Shown one piece after another: positions 13,083 through 21,627 of a stretch of DNA of 21,627 nucleotides. Numbering within the stretch: position 1 is the stretch's first letter; every line of letters starts with the position of its first letter. A program made the translations under genes and the position numbers. The notes below the pieces were generated by a model, which worked only from the letters and a program-made list of their open reading frames with translations, was not told the origin of the DNA and made no database searches. Source of the DNA: CAZUHK01 sp964620345 (GTDB lineage Bacteria; Planctomycetota; Phycisphaerae; Phycisphaerales; Zrk34); assembly GCA_964620345.1 (NCBI GenBank), contig CAZUHK010000028.1, positions 1-21,627 of the forward strand, written 5' to 3'.

Positions 13083-15032
13083 TCAGGAAATCGACGCCAA
13101 CTTCCGAGATTCTTTTACATCCACCTCGTGGTGGCGCGGCGTCAGGGCCACCCGGCCCTCGGGCCAGTCGCCGCCGAGCAGCAGGTCAATGGCCTGGGCG
13201 ATCTCGTCGACCAGGAACGGCTGGCCGGCAACCTTGTTCAGGCCTCGGGCGTCGACCAGGAACTGCCCGCGGATCAGCAGGCGAAGCTGGCCGGTGTTCA
13301 GCTCGGGGATGAGCACCTGCTTGTAACGCTTGAGCACGGCTTCGAGGTTCCTGGGAAACGGGTTGAGGTAACGCAGGTGCGCCGCGGCGATGGAGCGGCC
13401 GGCCGTGCGGGCGCGGGCGACGGCGGTGGTGATCGCGCCGTACGTGCCGCCCCAGCCCAGCACGAGCAGGTCGGCCTCGTCGGGGCCATCCACTTCGAGT
13501 TCGGGGATGTAGTCGGCCACCTTCGCCACCTTCGCGTGGCGCAGGTCGGTCATGTTCTGGTGGTTGTCCGGCAGGTAGCAGACGTCGCCGGTGTTGTGCG
13601 CTTTTTCCAGGCCGCCCACGCGGTGCTCGTAGCCGGCGTGGCCCGGCGCGACCCACGGGCGGGCCAGGTCGTCGTTGCGTACATACGGCTCGAAGGGCTT
13701 GTCGTCCTGCGGCGGCGGCGGGTCGGACAGCTCGATCTTCTCCAGCGAATCGGCCGCAGGAATCTGCCACGGCTCGGCGCCGTTGGCCACGTAGCCATCG
13801 GAGAGGATCACCACCGGCACGCGGGCGCGGATGGCGATGCGGGCCGCTTCCATCGCGATGTCGAAGCAGTCGGCCGGCGAGCGCGGCGCGATCGCGACCA
13901 CCGGGCTGTCGCCGTTGCGCCCGAACAGCGCCTGCAGCAGGTCGCTCTGCTCGACCTTGGTCGGCAGGCCCGTCGATGGCCCGCCGCGCTGCACGTTGAC
14001 CACGATCAGCGGCAGCTCGGCCATCACCGCCAGGCCCATCGCCTCGGCCTTGAGACACAGGCCCGGGCCCGACGTGCCGGTCACGCCCAGGTGCCCGGCG
14101 TAGCTGGCGCCGATCGCCATGCACACCGCGGCGATCTCATCCTCGGCCTGCACCGTCTTTACACCGTAGTGCTTCATCGTCGCCAGGTTGTGCAGGATGT
14201 CGCTGGCCGGGGTGATCGGATACGTCGCATACACCAGGTCCAGCCCGCTCAAGCTGCCCGATGCGACCAGCCCGATCGCCAGCGCCTCGTTGCCGGTGAT
14301 CCGCCGGTACCTGCCGGGGGGGATGTCGGCCTTGGCCACCTCGTAGCGGTGCAGGATCATCTCGGTCGTGTCGCCGAAGTCGTACCCCGCCCGCAGCACG
14401 CGGATGTTGGCCTCGGCGACCTCGGGCATCTTCTTCTTCTTGCCGAAGAAGTCGTTGAGGAAGTCGATGGTCGGGTCCAGCGGCCGCTCGTACAGCCAGT
14501 ACACCAGGCCCAGCGCGTACATGTTTTTGCACCGGCCGATGTCCTTGGCCCCCAGGCCGCTGTCCTTGAGCGCGTCCTCGGTCAGTCGGGTGATCGGCAC
14601 GGGGTAGAGCTTGTACCCGGCGGTGATGACCTCGTCGACGATGGGGTTGTAGCCCTCTTCGTAGCCGGCCTTGCGGAGGTTGACTTTGGTGAACTCCGAT
14701 TCGTTGACCACGACGATGCCGCCCTCGCGGACCTCGGGGATGTTGGCCTTGAACGCCGCGGGGTTCATCGCGATCAGCGCGTCGACCTTGTCGCCGGGCG
14801 TGTGGATGCGCTCGGCGGCGAAATTGATCTGAAAGCCCGAGACGCCCGCGACGGTGCCGGCGGGGGCGCGGATTTCAGCCGGAAAGTCCGGCAGGGTGGC
14901 GATGTCGTTGCCGAAGATCGCCGAGGCATCGGTGAAGCGCATGCCCGCCAATTGCATGCCATCGCCCGAGTCGCCGGCGAATCGAACCGTTGCGGAAGGA
15001 ATCCGCTCCAACTGCTTGTCAACAGACGCCAT
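13083..15032 (-). CDS. korA: 2-oxoacid:ferredoxin oxidoreductase, fused gamma-alpha subunit
   Basis: A 649-residue subunit with the gamma domain at the N-terminus (about 12-195, RFAGDSGDGMQLAG) fused to the alpha pyrimidine-binding domain (about 240-430). The latter shows TYPITPASD near 270, EDEIAAVCMAIGAS near 297 and GTSGPGLCLKAEAMGLA near 319. The C-terminal region (about 530-649) matches the CoA/transketolase-C domain. This is the KorA architecture of two-subunit ferredoxin oxidoreductases. ATG 15032 has a GGGAG Shine-Dalgarno 8 nt upstream; the open frame runs 18 codons further but has no support. It is followed directly by korB. The enzyme fits an anaerobic or ferredoxin-dependent tricarboxylic-acid cycle. 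Confidence 0.93.
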   Translation of the reverse strand: MASVDKQLERIPSATVRFAGDSGDGMQLAGMRFTDASAIFGNDIATLPDFPAEIRAPAGTVAGVSGFQINFAAERIHTPGDKVDALIAMNPAAFKANIPEVREGGIVVVNESEFTKVNLRKAGYEEGYNPIVDEVITAGYKLYPVPITRLTEDALKDSGLGAKDIGRCKNMYALGLVYWLYERPLDPTIDFLNDFFGKKKKMPEVAEANIRVLRAGYDFGDTTEMILHRYEVAKADIPPGRYRRITGNEALAIGLVASGSLSGLDLVYATYPITPASDILHNLATMKHYGVKTVQAEDEIAAVCMAIGASYAGHLGVTGTSGPGLCLKAEAMGLAVMAELPLIVVNVQRGGPSTGLPTKVEQSDLLQALFGRNGDSPVVAIAPRSPADCFDIAMEAARIAIRARVPVVILSDGYVANGAEPWQIPAADSLEKIELSDPPPPQDDKPFEPYVRNDDLARPWVAPGHAGYEHRVGGLEKAHNTGDVCYLPDNHQNMTDLRHAKVAKVADYIPELEVDGPDEADLLVLGWGGTYGAITTAVARARTAGRSIAAAHLRYLNPFPRNLEAVLKRYKQVLIPELNTGQLRLLIRGQFLVDARGLNKVAGQPFLVDEIAQAIDLLLGGDWPEGRVALTPRHHEVDVKESRKLASIS

Positions 15033-15176
15033 CGTGACCGCTCCCGCTGGTCCGGCTCTTGGGGTGTATCGGCGATCGTTCGCCACGAATCAGGCCATGA
15101 TATGCGGTATCGGCCGAATCGACCACCGCGCCAAAGCGAAAAACACTGCAACTGTTTGCGAGGCGCGCGCGAACCC

Positions 15177-15206
15177 GATCCGGGCGGCCCGAAGACCGCC
15201 CGGATC
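15177..15206. terminator. Perfect 11-bp inverted repeat, possible terminator
   Basis: GATCCGGGCGG (15177-15187) and CCGCCCGGATC (15196-15206) pair perfectly around an 8-nt loop. It lies 40 bp past the stop of the small membrane protein gene on the minus strand and upstream of korA. No U tract follows directly, so it may be a Rho-type end, a processing site or an operator. Confidence 0.35.
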
Positions 15207-15245
15207 ACGGACGCAGGGGGTTGACTTCTCAACGTGGCGTTCGGC

Positions 15246-15422
15246 CTACACCGACGCCCCGGCCCCGTCTCGATGGTGTCGAATCAGCCCGGCGCCGATC
15301 AGGCCCAGGCCCACCGCCACGATCGGCGAACCATGCACCAGCCCGATGCCCGGCGCGAAGACCGCGCCCAGCACCAGCGCCGCCGCGGCCAGCCACAACA
15401 TGTAAATCAGTGCCTGCCTCAT
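15246..15422 (-). CDS. Small two-helix membrane protein
   Basis: A 58-residue frame from ATG 15422 with an AGGGG stretch 9 nt upstream. It has two hydrophobic segments, about 4-25 (ALIYMLWLAAAALVLGAVF) and about 32-48 (SPIVAVGLGLIGAGLI), joined by a short loop and followed by a basic RHHRDG end. No family is recognised. It diverges from the exported protein at 15534 across 111 bp. Low-complexity hydrophobicity makes a spurious frame possible. Confidence 0.5.
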   Translation of the reverse strand: MRQALIYMLWLAAAALVLGAVFAPGIGLVHGSPIVAVGLGLIGAGLIRHHRDGAGASV

Positions 15423-15533
15423 ACTTCGTGCCCCTGAATCGTGGATCGAACCTGCAAACCGGGTCAACGATGCGATATAACCCCGGCAGACGCAAACGAA
15501 ATCCGCCCTCGCCGATGAAGTTTGGAGTGATGC

Positions 15534-17522
15534 ATGACTCGAGCCCGCCACAGCCCCCTGATCGCGTTTGTCGCCGCATCGCTCGGCGTCGCGGCCGCCG
15601 CCCAGCCCCAGCCGACCGCGCACCAGCAGTACGCTTTGGCGCTGCGGGCGATCGAGCAGGGTAAGGCCGACCAGGCGGCCCAATCGCTGGCCGAGGTGAT
15701 CGAACGTGCCGACGCCGAGGCGATCAAGCACGCCGCGGGCGTGGTGCACAGCCAGATCACCGGCGCATTCAACCGCCGCCACGCCGTCTGGCTGAAGCGC
15801 GACGTGGCCGACGTGGTCGTGCTCGTCGACAGCCCGGCAGACTTCCTCGCGGCGATCGAGCGCTGGACCGACGAACGCTGGTTTCCCGTGCTGATCGACG
15901 ACGGCTGGTACTCGGCGATGTTCATCCGCGCGTTCAAGCCGGCCAGGGTGGTGCGCTTCGACGCCGATGACGCCGCCGAGCCCCCCGCCACGGCTGACGC
16001 GGTTCGCGCCGCGATCGCGGCCCACAACAAGCGCCTTGGCGACCGGCCCGCCGACGCCCCGGGCCTGGTCGTCATCGATCCGGATCACCCCGGCGCGTTG
16101 GCCGCGCTGGCCCTGGCGATCGGCCGCGGCCAGCCGGTGTTCACCTACAAGCCCACGCCCCTGGCCCAAGGCGAGCCGAACGCCGAGGCGCTGGGCGAGG
16201 TCAATCAATCGATCATGGCCCACGCCACCGGGCGCGGGCTGGTGCGCGTCGGCGAATGGTTCGGCCTGACGCTGGCCGGCGATTACCCCGTCGGCTTCAC
16301 CGCCAACAAGCAGAAGCTCGCGGTCGACGATGCCTTGGGGCGACGGGCCGGGGGGATGCGGCTGGCCGTGATCGGCCGGCTGCACGGTTACGACAGGCAG
16401 ATCATCTACCACGCGATGGCTTCGCTGTTCCTCCAGCCCGACGCCGCCCTGCTTGTCGACGATTACACCAACCGCGGCGGCGGGGCGTTCGAGAGGTACG
16501 TGCAGGAGGCGGCTCACAAGGCGCTGGCCCAGGTGATGAAGGTCACGCGGCTCAGCGGCACCGACGTGACGCCCGTGAACTTCCTGCAAACCGCCCAGCG
16601 GCTTGAGCCGGGCATGATCTGGATCAACTCCTCGGGCCACGTGAAAAAGTTTGACCTGCGCGGCGCCGGCTCCCCGGACGAGCTGCCGATGGGCTTTGCC
16701 ACGGTGTACCACTTCATCCACAGCTTCTCGGCCCAGCGGATCGATCGGGACTGGTCGCTGGCCGGCCGGGCGATCGCCAATGGGGCGTACTGGTACTTCG
16801 GCGCGATCGACGAGCCGTACCTGCACGCCTTCGCCGCACCCACCGGCATGGCGATCAAGTACGCCTCGGGCACGCCCCTGGCGTTCGCCGCACGCCAATC
16901 GCCGGGGCATCCCATGAGCCGACCGTGGAAGCTGATCTGCCTGGGCGATCCGTTGCTCAGCCATCGCAAGACACCGGCCAATCGCGTGGCGGTCGATGAT
17001 CTGCCCGATGGTTTTGCGCCGCTGGCCGCGGGGGATGACGTGGTCAGTCGCTTCCGCCGCGCGATGCACCAGCCCGGTCAAGCCGCCGACGCCGCGCTGG
17101 CGCTGCTTCGCGCCACGGCGGACAAGCCCGCGGTGCAGGCCAAGCTGGAACCCGGCGAGCTGGCCACCGCGATCTGGCTGGCGCGCGACAAACCCGAGGC
17201 CCGCCAATGGATTGTCCAAGCCAACCCCACGGTGGTGAATAAGCTGCCGGCCGGGGGGGTGATGCTGCTAGATGCATCGTCCGCGCACTTCAACGCCACG
17301 GTCGACGAAGACCACGCGGCCGCCCTGCCGGCGCTCAAGACACTCGTCGCGGCGCATCGCAACCCCAAGGCGACCGTACCGCTGATCCGCCGCTGGATCG
17401 CTTCGGCCGCCAAGCACGGTCAGGACGGCGCCGCCGCGGCCGCCCTTCGCCAATGGGCCAGACAAGCCGCCCCCAATCACGCCCGCAAGGCGATCAACCG
17501 GGCGCTGGCGCCGGCCCAGTAG
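15534..17522 (+). CDS. Exported protein of unknown function (gingipain/C25-like features)
   Basis: A 662-residue protein with a signal peptide (MTRARHSPLIAFVAASLGVAAAAQ, probable cleavage after AAA near 23). A helical, TPR-like stretch follows (about 28-75, YALALRAIEQGKADQAAQSL), then a large mixed domain. Around 355-475 it shows INSSGH (364-369), WYFGAIDEPYL (420-430) and PWKLICLGDPLL (464-475). The G-H followed by an A-Y-x-Y-x-G-x-x-x-E/D strand and a final GDP-L recall the caspase-like C25 (gingipain) fold, but no catalytic Cys is evident at the expected place, so activity is doubtful. ATG 15534 has a GGAG site 6 nt upstream. It is followed by ftsK after 90 bp. Confidence 0.8.
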   Translation: MTRARHSPLIAFVAASLGVAAAAQPQPTAHQQYALALRAIEQGKADQAAQSLAEVIERADAEAIKHAAGVVHSQITGAFNRRHAVWLKRDVADVVVLVDSPADFLAAIERWTDERWFPVLIDDGWYSAMFIRAFKPARVVRFDADDAAEPPATADAVRAAIAAHNKRLGDRPADAPGLVVIDPDHPGALAALALAIGRGQPVFTYKPTPLAQGEPNAEALGEVNQSIMAHATGRGLVRVGEWFGLTLAGDYPVGFTANKQKLAVDDALGRRAGGMRLAVIGRLHGYDRQIIYHAMASLFLQPDAALLVDDYTNRGGGAFERYVQEAAHKALAQVMKVTRLSGTDVTPVNFLQTAQRLEPGMIWINSSGHVKKFDLRGAGSPDELPMGFATVYHFIHSFSAQRIDRDWSLAGRAIANGAYWYFGAIDEPYLHAFAAPTGMAIKYASGTPLAFAARQSPGHPMSRPWKLICLGDPLLSHRKTPANRVAVDDLPDGFAPLAAGDDVVSRFRRAMHQPGQAADAALALLRATADKPAVQAKLEPGELATAIWLARDKPEARQWIVQANPTVVNKLPAGGVMLLDASSAHFNATVDEDHAAALPALKTLVAAHRNPKATVPLIRRWIASAAKHGQDGAAAAALRQWARQAAPNHARKAINRALAPAQ

Positions 17523-17612
17523 CCGCGTTGGGCTTCGCGCCGCGCCGGTGGCCAATACTGACGATTCCACAGTGATATCGCCGATAACCCGCTTCGGAGG
17601 CACCGCGCGCCC

Positions 17613-20204
17613 ATGGCGACCCAGAGCAAGAAGCAGACGACCGACCCGCAATCCTTCGGCCCGCTCAAACGGCTGGCGTGGATGCTCGCCGCCGCCGCGT
17701 GGCTGTTTGCCACCACCGCCCTGATCGGCTACGTCCCGACCGACTGGCCCAGCCACGCCGTCGCCCCCCAGGCCTGGCCGGTGGCCAACTGGTGCGGCCC
17801 GGCCGGCGCGTGGCTGGCCTATCAACTCTACTTCACGCTGGGCCCGGGCATCTGGCTGATCATGGCCGGCTGGCTGGTCGTGCTCACCACCAGCGGCGCC
17901 GGACGCGCGATCGGCCACCTGCCCCTGCGCATCGCCGGCGCGATCGTCTGCGCCCTCGCCGTCAGCGGCTTCATCGCCATCCGGTTCCCCCATGCCGGCG
18001 CCATGCCCGAGGGCGCCGGCGGCCTGGTTGCCATCTGGCTGACCGACCTGATGCGGACCCACTTTCGCGAGGTCGGCACGATGGTCATGCTGCTGGCGAT
18101 GTTCGGCGTGGGGCTGGTCGTCGCGGTCGACGAGCTAGTCGCCGCCGCGCCGCACGCCGCGGCCCGCGCGCTGCGCCGCCTGAGCGCCATCCGCGTGCCT
18201 CGCCCGCAACTGGCCGGCCTGGCCGGCCGGATGTTCAGCCGATTCCGCGAACCGGCCACCGGCACCGTGCTGCGGCCCCGCGCCATCCCCGTCCGCCACG
18301 GCCACGCCGAAGAACCCGATGAAGAAGTGATCGACGAAGCCCAACCCGTTGAACCGGCGATCGAAGCGGACGACGAAGACGACATCGAAGCCGAAGCGGC
18401 CGGCGAGCAGGTGCTCGACGAGGACGAGTACGTCCAAGCCGAGCAGCAGGACGCGGCCGAGCAGCCCACGGCCCAACAGAAGAAGCAGCTCGACACCGCG
18501 ACGCTGCGGGAGAAGATCAAGAAACTGCCGATCACCTTCGCCAAACCGACCGGCGCCGCCCCCCCGGTCGCCCCGCCGCAGGATCTGTCGGGCTACCAGT
18601 TCCCGCCGCTGGACGTGCTGGCCGAACCCGAGCAGAACTTCAGCGAAGAGATCGCCGGCCACGTCCGCGAGCAGGCGGAGATCCTTGAACGCGCGCTGCA
18701 GACCTACCGGATCGACGCGGAGGTCGTCGCCATCGACGCCGGGCCGGTCATCACGCTCTACGAGGTGGCGCTGGCCCCGGGCACGAAGGTCAGCCAACTC
18801 GGCGCGATCGCGTCCGACGTCGCCCGCGAGCTCAAGGCCCAGAACATCCGCATCGTGCCCAACACCGCGGGCAAATCGACCGTCGGCATCGAGGTGCCCA
18901 ACCTCAAGAAGGAGCGCGTCCGCCTCAAAGACCTCATGGCCCTGGGAGGCGAGGAGGCACGCGACGAGATGAAGCTGCCGATGTACCTGGGCAAGGACGC
19001 CAGCGGCAACCCGCTCGTGGCCGACCTGGCCACCATGCCCCACATGCTCATCGCCGGCACGACCGGCTCGGGCAAGAGCGTCTGCCTCAACTCGATCCTG
19101 ATGAGCTGGCTGTTCACCCGCCGGCCCGATGAAGTGAAGCTCATCCTGGTCGATCCGAAGATGGTCGAGATGAGCATGTTCAAGGACGTGCCGCACCTGA
19201 TGTGCCCGGTGATCACCGAGATGGGCAAGGCCACGGCGATCCTCGAATGGGCGGTGACCAAGATGGACGAACGGTACGAGCTGCTGGCCGAGGCCGGCGT
19301 CCGCGACATCGACAGCTACAACCAACTCTCGCTCAAAGAACTCTACGAGATATTCGATCCGCAGAACGAAGCCGAGGAAGCGAAGATCCCCAAGAAGCTG
19401 TACCGCATCGTCTTCGTGATCGACGAGCTGGCCGATTTGATGATGACCAACAAGGAAGTCGAGAGCCACATCGTGCGGATCGCGCAGAAGGCGCGTGCGG
19501 TGGGCATCCACCTGATCCTCGCGACCCAGCGCCCGCAGGCGAACGTGGTGACGGGGCTGATTAAATCGAACATGCCCTGCCGCGTGGCGTTCAAGGTCGC
19601 CAGCGGGATGGACAGCCGCATCGTGCTGGATTCCAAGGGCGCCGAGCTGCTGCTGGGCCACGGCGACATGCTCTACCTCTCGCCGCGCTCCAGCAAGCTC
19701 ACCCGAGCCCAGGGCACGCTGGTGGACGACGCGGAGATCCGCAAGACCGCGCGGTTCCTCAAGGACGTGGCCGCCCCGAGCTTCGAGCCGCAGCTCATTC
19801 AGATCCGAAGCGCCGACCAGGCGGACGTCGACGAAGAGGCGGTGAGCGATCCGCTTTTCGAGGACGCCGTGCGCGTCGTGCTCGAAAGCCAGCGCGGCAG
19901 CGTCTCGCTGCTGCAGCGCCGGCTGACGATCGGCTACTCCCGCTCCAGCCGCCTGATCGAAGCCATGGCCACCGCCGGCATCCTCGGCACCCACAAGGGC
20001 AGCCAGGCCCGCGAGGTGATGATGACCCTCGAAGAGTGGGAGCAGATGAAGGCCCACATGCAGGACGCCGCCGTCGAGGTCCACGGCAACGTCGTCGACC
20101 AAGACATCGACGAGAACGCGGACGACGACGAACTGGTGTACGAAGACGACCCCGAGGCCGCCGAGGAGGCGTGGGACGAGCAAGAAGACGAGGATGATCG
20201 TTGA
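17613..20204 (+). CDS. ftsK: FtsK/SpoIIIE DNA translocase
   Basis: A membrane-anchored motor that pumps chromosomal DNA through the closing septum and helps resolve dimers. The 863-residue protein has about four N-terminal membrane segments (near 21-40, 75-93, 105-122 and 155-172), an acidic linker (about 230-290), an alpha/beta core with Walker A GTTGSGKS at 482-489 and Walker B IVFVIDELADL at 599-609, and a C-terminal winged-helix gamma domain (about 745-805, RGSVSLLQRRLTIGYSRSSR) that reads orienting DNA motifs. An unusual acidic tail follows the gamma domain. ATG 17613 has GGAGG 12 nt upstream, a long spacing. It converges on smpB with a 33-bp gap. Confidence 0.95.
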   Translation: MATQSKKQTTDPQSFGPLKRLAWMLAAAAWLFATTALIGYVPTDWPSHAVAPQAWPVANWCGPAGAWLAYQLYFTLGPGIWLIMAGWLVVLTTSGAGRAIGHLPLRIAGAIVCALAVSGFIAIRFPHAGAMPEGAGGLVAIWLTDLMRTHFREVGTMVMLLAMFGVGLVVAVDELVAAAPHAAARALRRLSAIRVPRPQLAGLAGRMFSRFREPATGTVLRPRAIPVRHGHAEEPDEEVIDEAQPVEPAIEADDEDDIEAEAAGEQVLDEDEYVQAEQQDAAEQPTAQQKKQLDTATLREKIKKLPITFAKPTGAAPPVAPPQDLSGYQFPPLDVLAEPEQNFSEEIAGHVREQAEILERALQTYRIDAEVVAIDAGPVITLYEVALAPGTKVSQLGAIASDVARELKAQNIRIVPNTAGKSTVGIEVPNLKKERVRLKDLMALGGEEARDEMKLPMYLGKDASGNPLVADLATMPHMLIAGTTGSGKSVCLNSILMSWLFTRRPDEVKLILVDPKMVEMSMFKDVPHLMCPVITEMGKATAILEWAVTKMDERYELLAEAGVRDIDSYNQLSLKELYEIFDPQNEAEEAKIPKKLYRIVFVIDELADLMMTNKEVESHIVRIAQKARAVGIHLILATQRPQANVVTGLIKSNMPCRVAFKVASGMDSRIVLDSKGAELLLGHGDMLYLSPRSSKLTRAQGTLVDDAEIRKTARFLKDVAAPSFEPQLIQIRSADQADVDEEAVSDPLFEDAVRVVLESQRGSVSLLQRRLTIGYSRSSRLIEAMATAGILGTHKGSQAREVMMTLEEWEQMKAHMQDAAVEVHGNVVDQDIDENADDDELVYEDDPEAAEEAWDEQEDEDDR

Positions 20205-20237
20205 ACCAAGGGCCTGTCGCCCACGGTCAACGCGGCG

Positions 20238-20726
20238 TCAACCGATCTTCCGCCGCGTCATCGCGCGGCGCATGTCCTTGGCGGCCTGATCCTTTTTCAA
20301 GCTCTCGCGCTTGTCGTGCTGGCGCTTGCCGGTGGCCACGGCGAGCTCGAGCTTGGCGATGCCGCGGGTGTTGAAGTAGAGCGTCAGCGGCACGAGCGTC
20401 GAGCCCTTGGCGCTGGTCAGGCCCTGCAGCCGCTCGATCTCGCGGCGGTGGGCGAGCAGCTTGCGCTTGCGCTTGGGGTCGTGGTTGGTCACCGGCGCGT
20501 TTTCGTAGGGGCTGATGTTCACGTCGTACAGCCACAGCTCGCCGGTGCGCGGCTCGACACGCGCGAAGCCCTCGGCCAGCGAGACGCGGCCGTCGCGGAT
20601 GCTCTTGACCTCGCTGCCCTGCAACCGGATACCGACTTCAAACGTCTCTTCGATGTGGTAGTCGTGGCGGGCCTTGCGGTTGGTGATCCGCGGGGCATGA
20701 TCGGATTTGAGCTTCTTCTTGGCCAT
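20238..20726 (-). CDS. smpB: SsrA-binding protein SmpB
   Basis: SmpB binds tmRNA and brings it to stalled ribosomes for trans-translation. The 162-residue protein has the family N-terminus with RKARHDYHIEETFEVGIRLQGSEVKS, and the core motifs GFARV, LWLYDVNISPYENAP and HDPKRKRKLLAHRREI. The basic C-terminal tail (KRESLKKDQAAKDMRRAM) inserts into the mRNA channel. Length and start are normal. A 99-bp gap with a tandem repeat separates it from mnmE upstream. The tmRNA gene itself is not in the window. Confidence 0.96.
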   Translation of the reverse strand: MAKKKLKSDHAPRITNRKARHDYHIEETFEVGIRLQGSEVKSIRDGRVSLAEGFARVEPRTGELWLYDVNISPYENAPVTNHDPKRKRKLLAHRREIERLQGLTSAKGSTLVPLTLYFNTRGIAKLELAVATGKRQHDKRESLKKDQAAKDMRRAMTRRKIG

Positions 20727-20737
20727 GGGCGTGTGGG

Positions 20738-20776
20738 GACTAAGAGACGTAGAGACTAAGAGACGAAGAGACGAAG
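20738..20776. repeat. Short tandem repeat upstream of smpB
   Basis: Two 16-bp units, GACTAAGAGACGTAGA (20738-20753) and GACTAAGAGACGAAGA (20754-20769), differ at one position and are followed by a partial third, GACGAAG. They fill the smpB leader, ending 12 bp from its ATG. Purine-rich AGAGACGAAG repeats of this sort occur at scattered places in some environmental genomes; copy number may vary between strains. Confidence 0.7.
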
Positions 20777-20825
20777 TGAAAGCCCCTGCGCCGCCGATCC
20801 CGCTCCTGCTGCGTCTCTTTCCCCC

Positions 20826-21627
20826 CTACTTCCCCACACAGAACGTCGCGAACACCTTGCCGATCACATCGTCGGGCGACATGCGGCCGCCGACCTCGCC
20901 GAGGTGATCCAGCGCGGTGCGCAGCGCCGCGGCGATCATCTCCGGTTCGCTCTGCTCGCGTGCCCGATCGATCTCCGCAGCGCACCGCCGCAGGCAGTCG
21001 CCGTGGCGCGGCTGAAGGCACAATACTTCCCCGCCCACCGCCACGAGCCGGTCGGCCAGACGCTCGGCGATGCGCTGACGCAACGCGCCAAGCCCCCGGC
21101 CCGTCGTCCCGCTGACCGCCACCTCGGCGTCACTCGCCACGGCGACGGGTTGATCGGCCTTGGAACGCACGCGGATGATCGGCACATCGTCACGCGGCGG
21201 CGAGAACGGTTCGTCGTCCTCAGCCAGCACCACCAGCAGGTCCGCACGCTGCACCGCTTCATCGGCGGCGCTGCGCATCGCGGTTTCGATCAGGCCGTCG
21301 GCCTCGTCGAGGCCCGCGATGTCGACCAGCATCACCTCGGCGCCGCCCAGCTTCAGCGGCTCGGCCAGCACGTCGCGCGTGGTGCCGGCCACGGCGCTGG
21401 TCACCGCGCGCTCGCGGCCAAGCAGCGCGTTGAACAGCGTGCTCTTGCCCGCGTTGGGCCGGCCCACCAGCACCACCCACGCCAGCGACTGCACGTCCGC
21501 CCACGGCCGGCTGTCGGCAAGCATCCGCGCGATCTGACCGGCGATCTCTTCCAGCGAAGCACGCAACTGCCCGGGCGTGATCGCAACCACATCGTCCTGG
21601 TCGGTAAAGTCGATCCCCGCCTCGACC
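20826..21627 (-). CDS. mnmE: tRNA modification GTPase MnmE, C-terminal part (cut by window edge)
   Basis: MnmE with MnmG installs the 5-carboxymethylaminomethyl group on the wobble uridine of several tRNAs. The visible 266 codons cover the end of the N-terminal/helical region (VEAGIDFTDQDD at the window edge) and the G domain. They show G1 GRPNAGKST, switch GTTRD, G3 DIAGL (usually DTAGL/I) and a G4 that reads SKAD instead of NKxD, followed by the helical C-terminus ending FCVGK, the family FC(I/V)GK end with its essential Cys. The stop is at 20826. The start lies beyond the window. The G4 change is worth checking but does not disturb the rest of the gene. Confidence 0.92.
   Translation of the reverse strand, partial: VEAGIDFTDQDDVVAITPGQLRASLEEIAGQIARMLADSRPWADVQSLAWVVLVGRPNAGKSTLFNALLGRERAVTSAVAGTTRDVLAEPLKLGGAEVMLVDIAGLDEADGLIETAMRSAADEAVQRADLLVVLAEDDEPFSPPRDDVPIIRVRSKADQPVAVASDAEVAVSGTTGRGLGALRQRIAERLADRLVAVGGEVLCLQPRHGDCLRRCAAEIDRAREQSEPEMIAAALRTALDHLGEVGGRMSPDDVIGKVFATFCVGK

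Noticed and set aside
13128..15224. 698-codon plus-strand frame opposite korA
   Set aside because: Shadow of korA; composition is dominated by Val, Ala, Asp, His and Arg as in the other shadows.
15246..17219. 657-codon minus-strand frame opposite the exported protein
   Set aside because: Only its last 58 codons (from ATG 15422) look like a real small membrane protein; the rest is antisense to the exported protein with its signal peptide and conserved-looking motifs.
18135..20183. 682-codon minus-strand frame opposite ftsK
   Set aside because: Shadow of ftsK, which has Walker motifs and the gamma domain on the plus strand.

Overview
The window looks like a chromosomal segment of a GC-rich bacterium, most likely a planctomycete and probably of the Phycisphaerae type. 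That assignment is inference, from the base composition, the shape of the house-keeping proteins, the KorAB-type oxidoreductase next to a secreted protein with gingipain-like features, and weak or absent Shine-Dalgarno sites before several genes. No rRNA, tRNA or CRISPR array was recognised.

Layout. Positions 1-5440 (minus strand) hold a transcription/translation operon in the order nusA - infB - ylxP (DUF503) - rbfA, with rbfA cut by the window edge. It starts from a near-consensus sigma70-type promoter and has a leader of about 355 nt. The leader contains a 12-codon ORF with a perfect Shine-Dalgarno and an intrinsic-terminator-like hairpin just before nusA, so it looks like an attenuation leader. 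pgsA (5513-6139, plus) diverges from it.

Positions 6093-8399 are an accessory island between pgsA and tmk. It has the layout of a decayed integron: a minus-strand integron-type tyrosine recombinase (intI) gene; a candidate cassette promoter and attI region; one gene cassette encoding an unrecognised 193-residue protein; and a 57-bp attC site with unpaired bases on one strand of its stem. The intI gene is broken twice. A 203-bp inverted-repeat element flanked by 5-bp direct repeats sits in its 5' part, and removing it with one repeat restores the frame exactly. Its 3' catalytic half is missing and is replaced by the 3' end of a nucleotidyltransferase-like gene followed by a small partner ORF.

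Positions 8458-11655 (plus) carry tmk - holB - ricT (PSP1/YaaT), a neighbourhood also known from Bacillus. Convergent hairpins at 11814-11904 separate it from korA-korB (minus, 15032-12006), a 2-oxoacid:ferredoxin oxidoreductase. Next come a small two-helix membrane protein (minus) and, diverging from it, a 662-residue exported protein of unknown function (plus). An FtsK/SpoIIIE DNA translocase (17613-20204, plus) then converges on smpB and a 5'-truncated mnmE (both minus).

The core genes serve translation (infB, rbfA, smpB, mnmE), transcription (nusA), DNA replication and segregation (tmk, holB, ftsK), phospholipid synthesis (pgsA) and ferredoxin-linked carbon metabolism (korAB). The unusual parts are the integron remnant with its nested insertion and the nusA leader.
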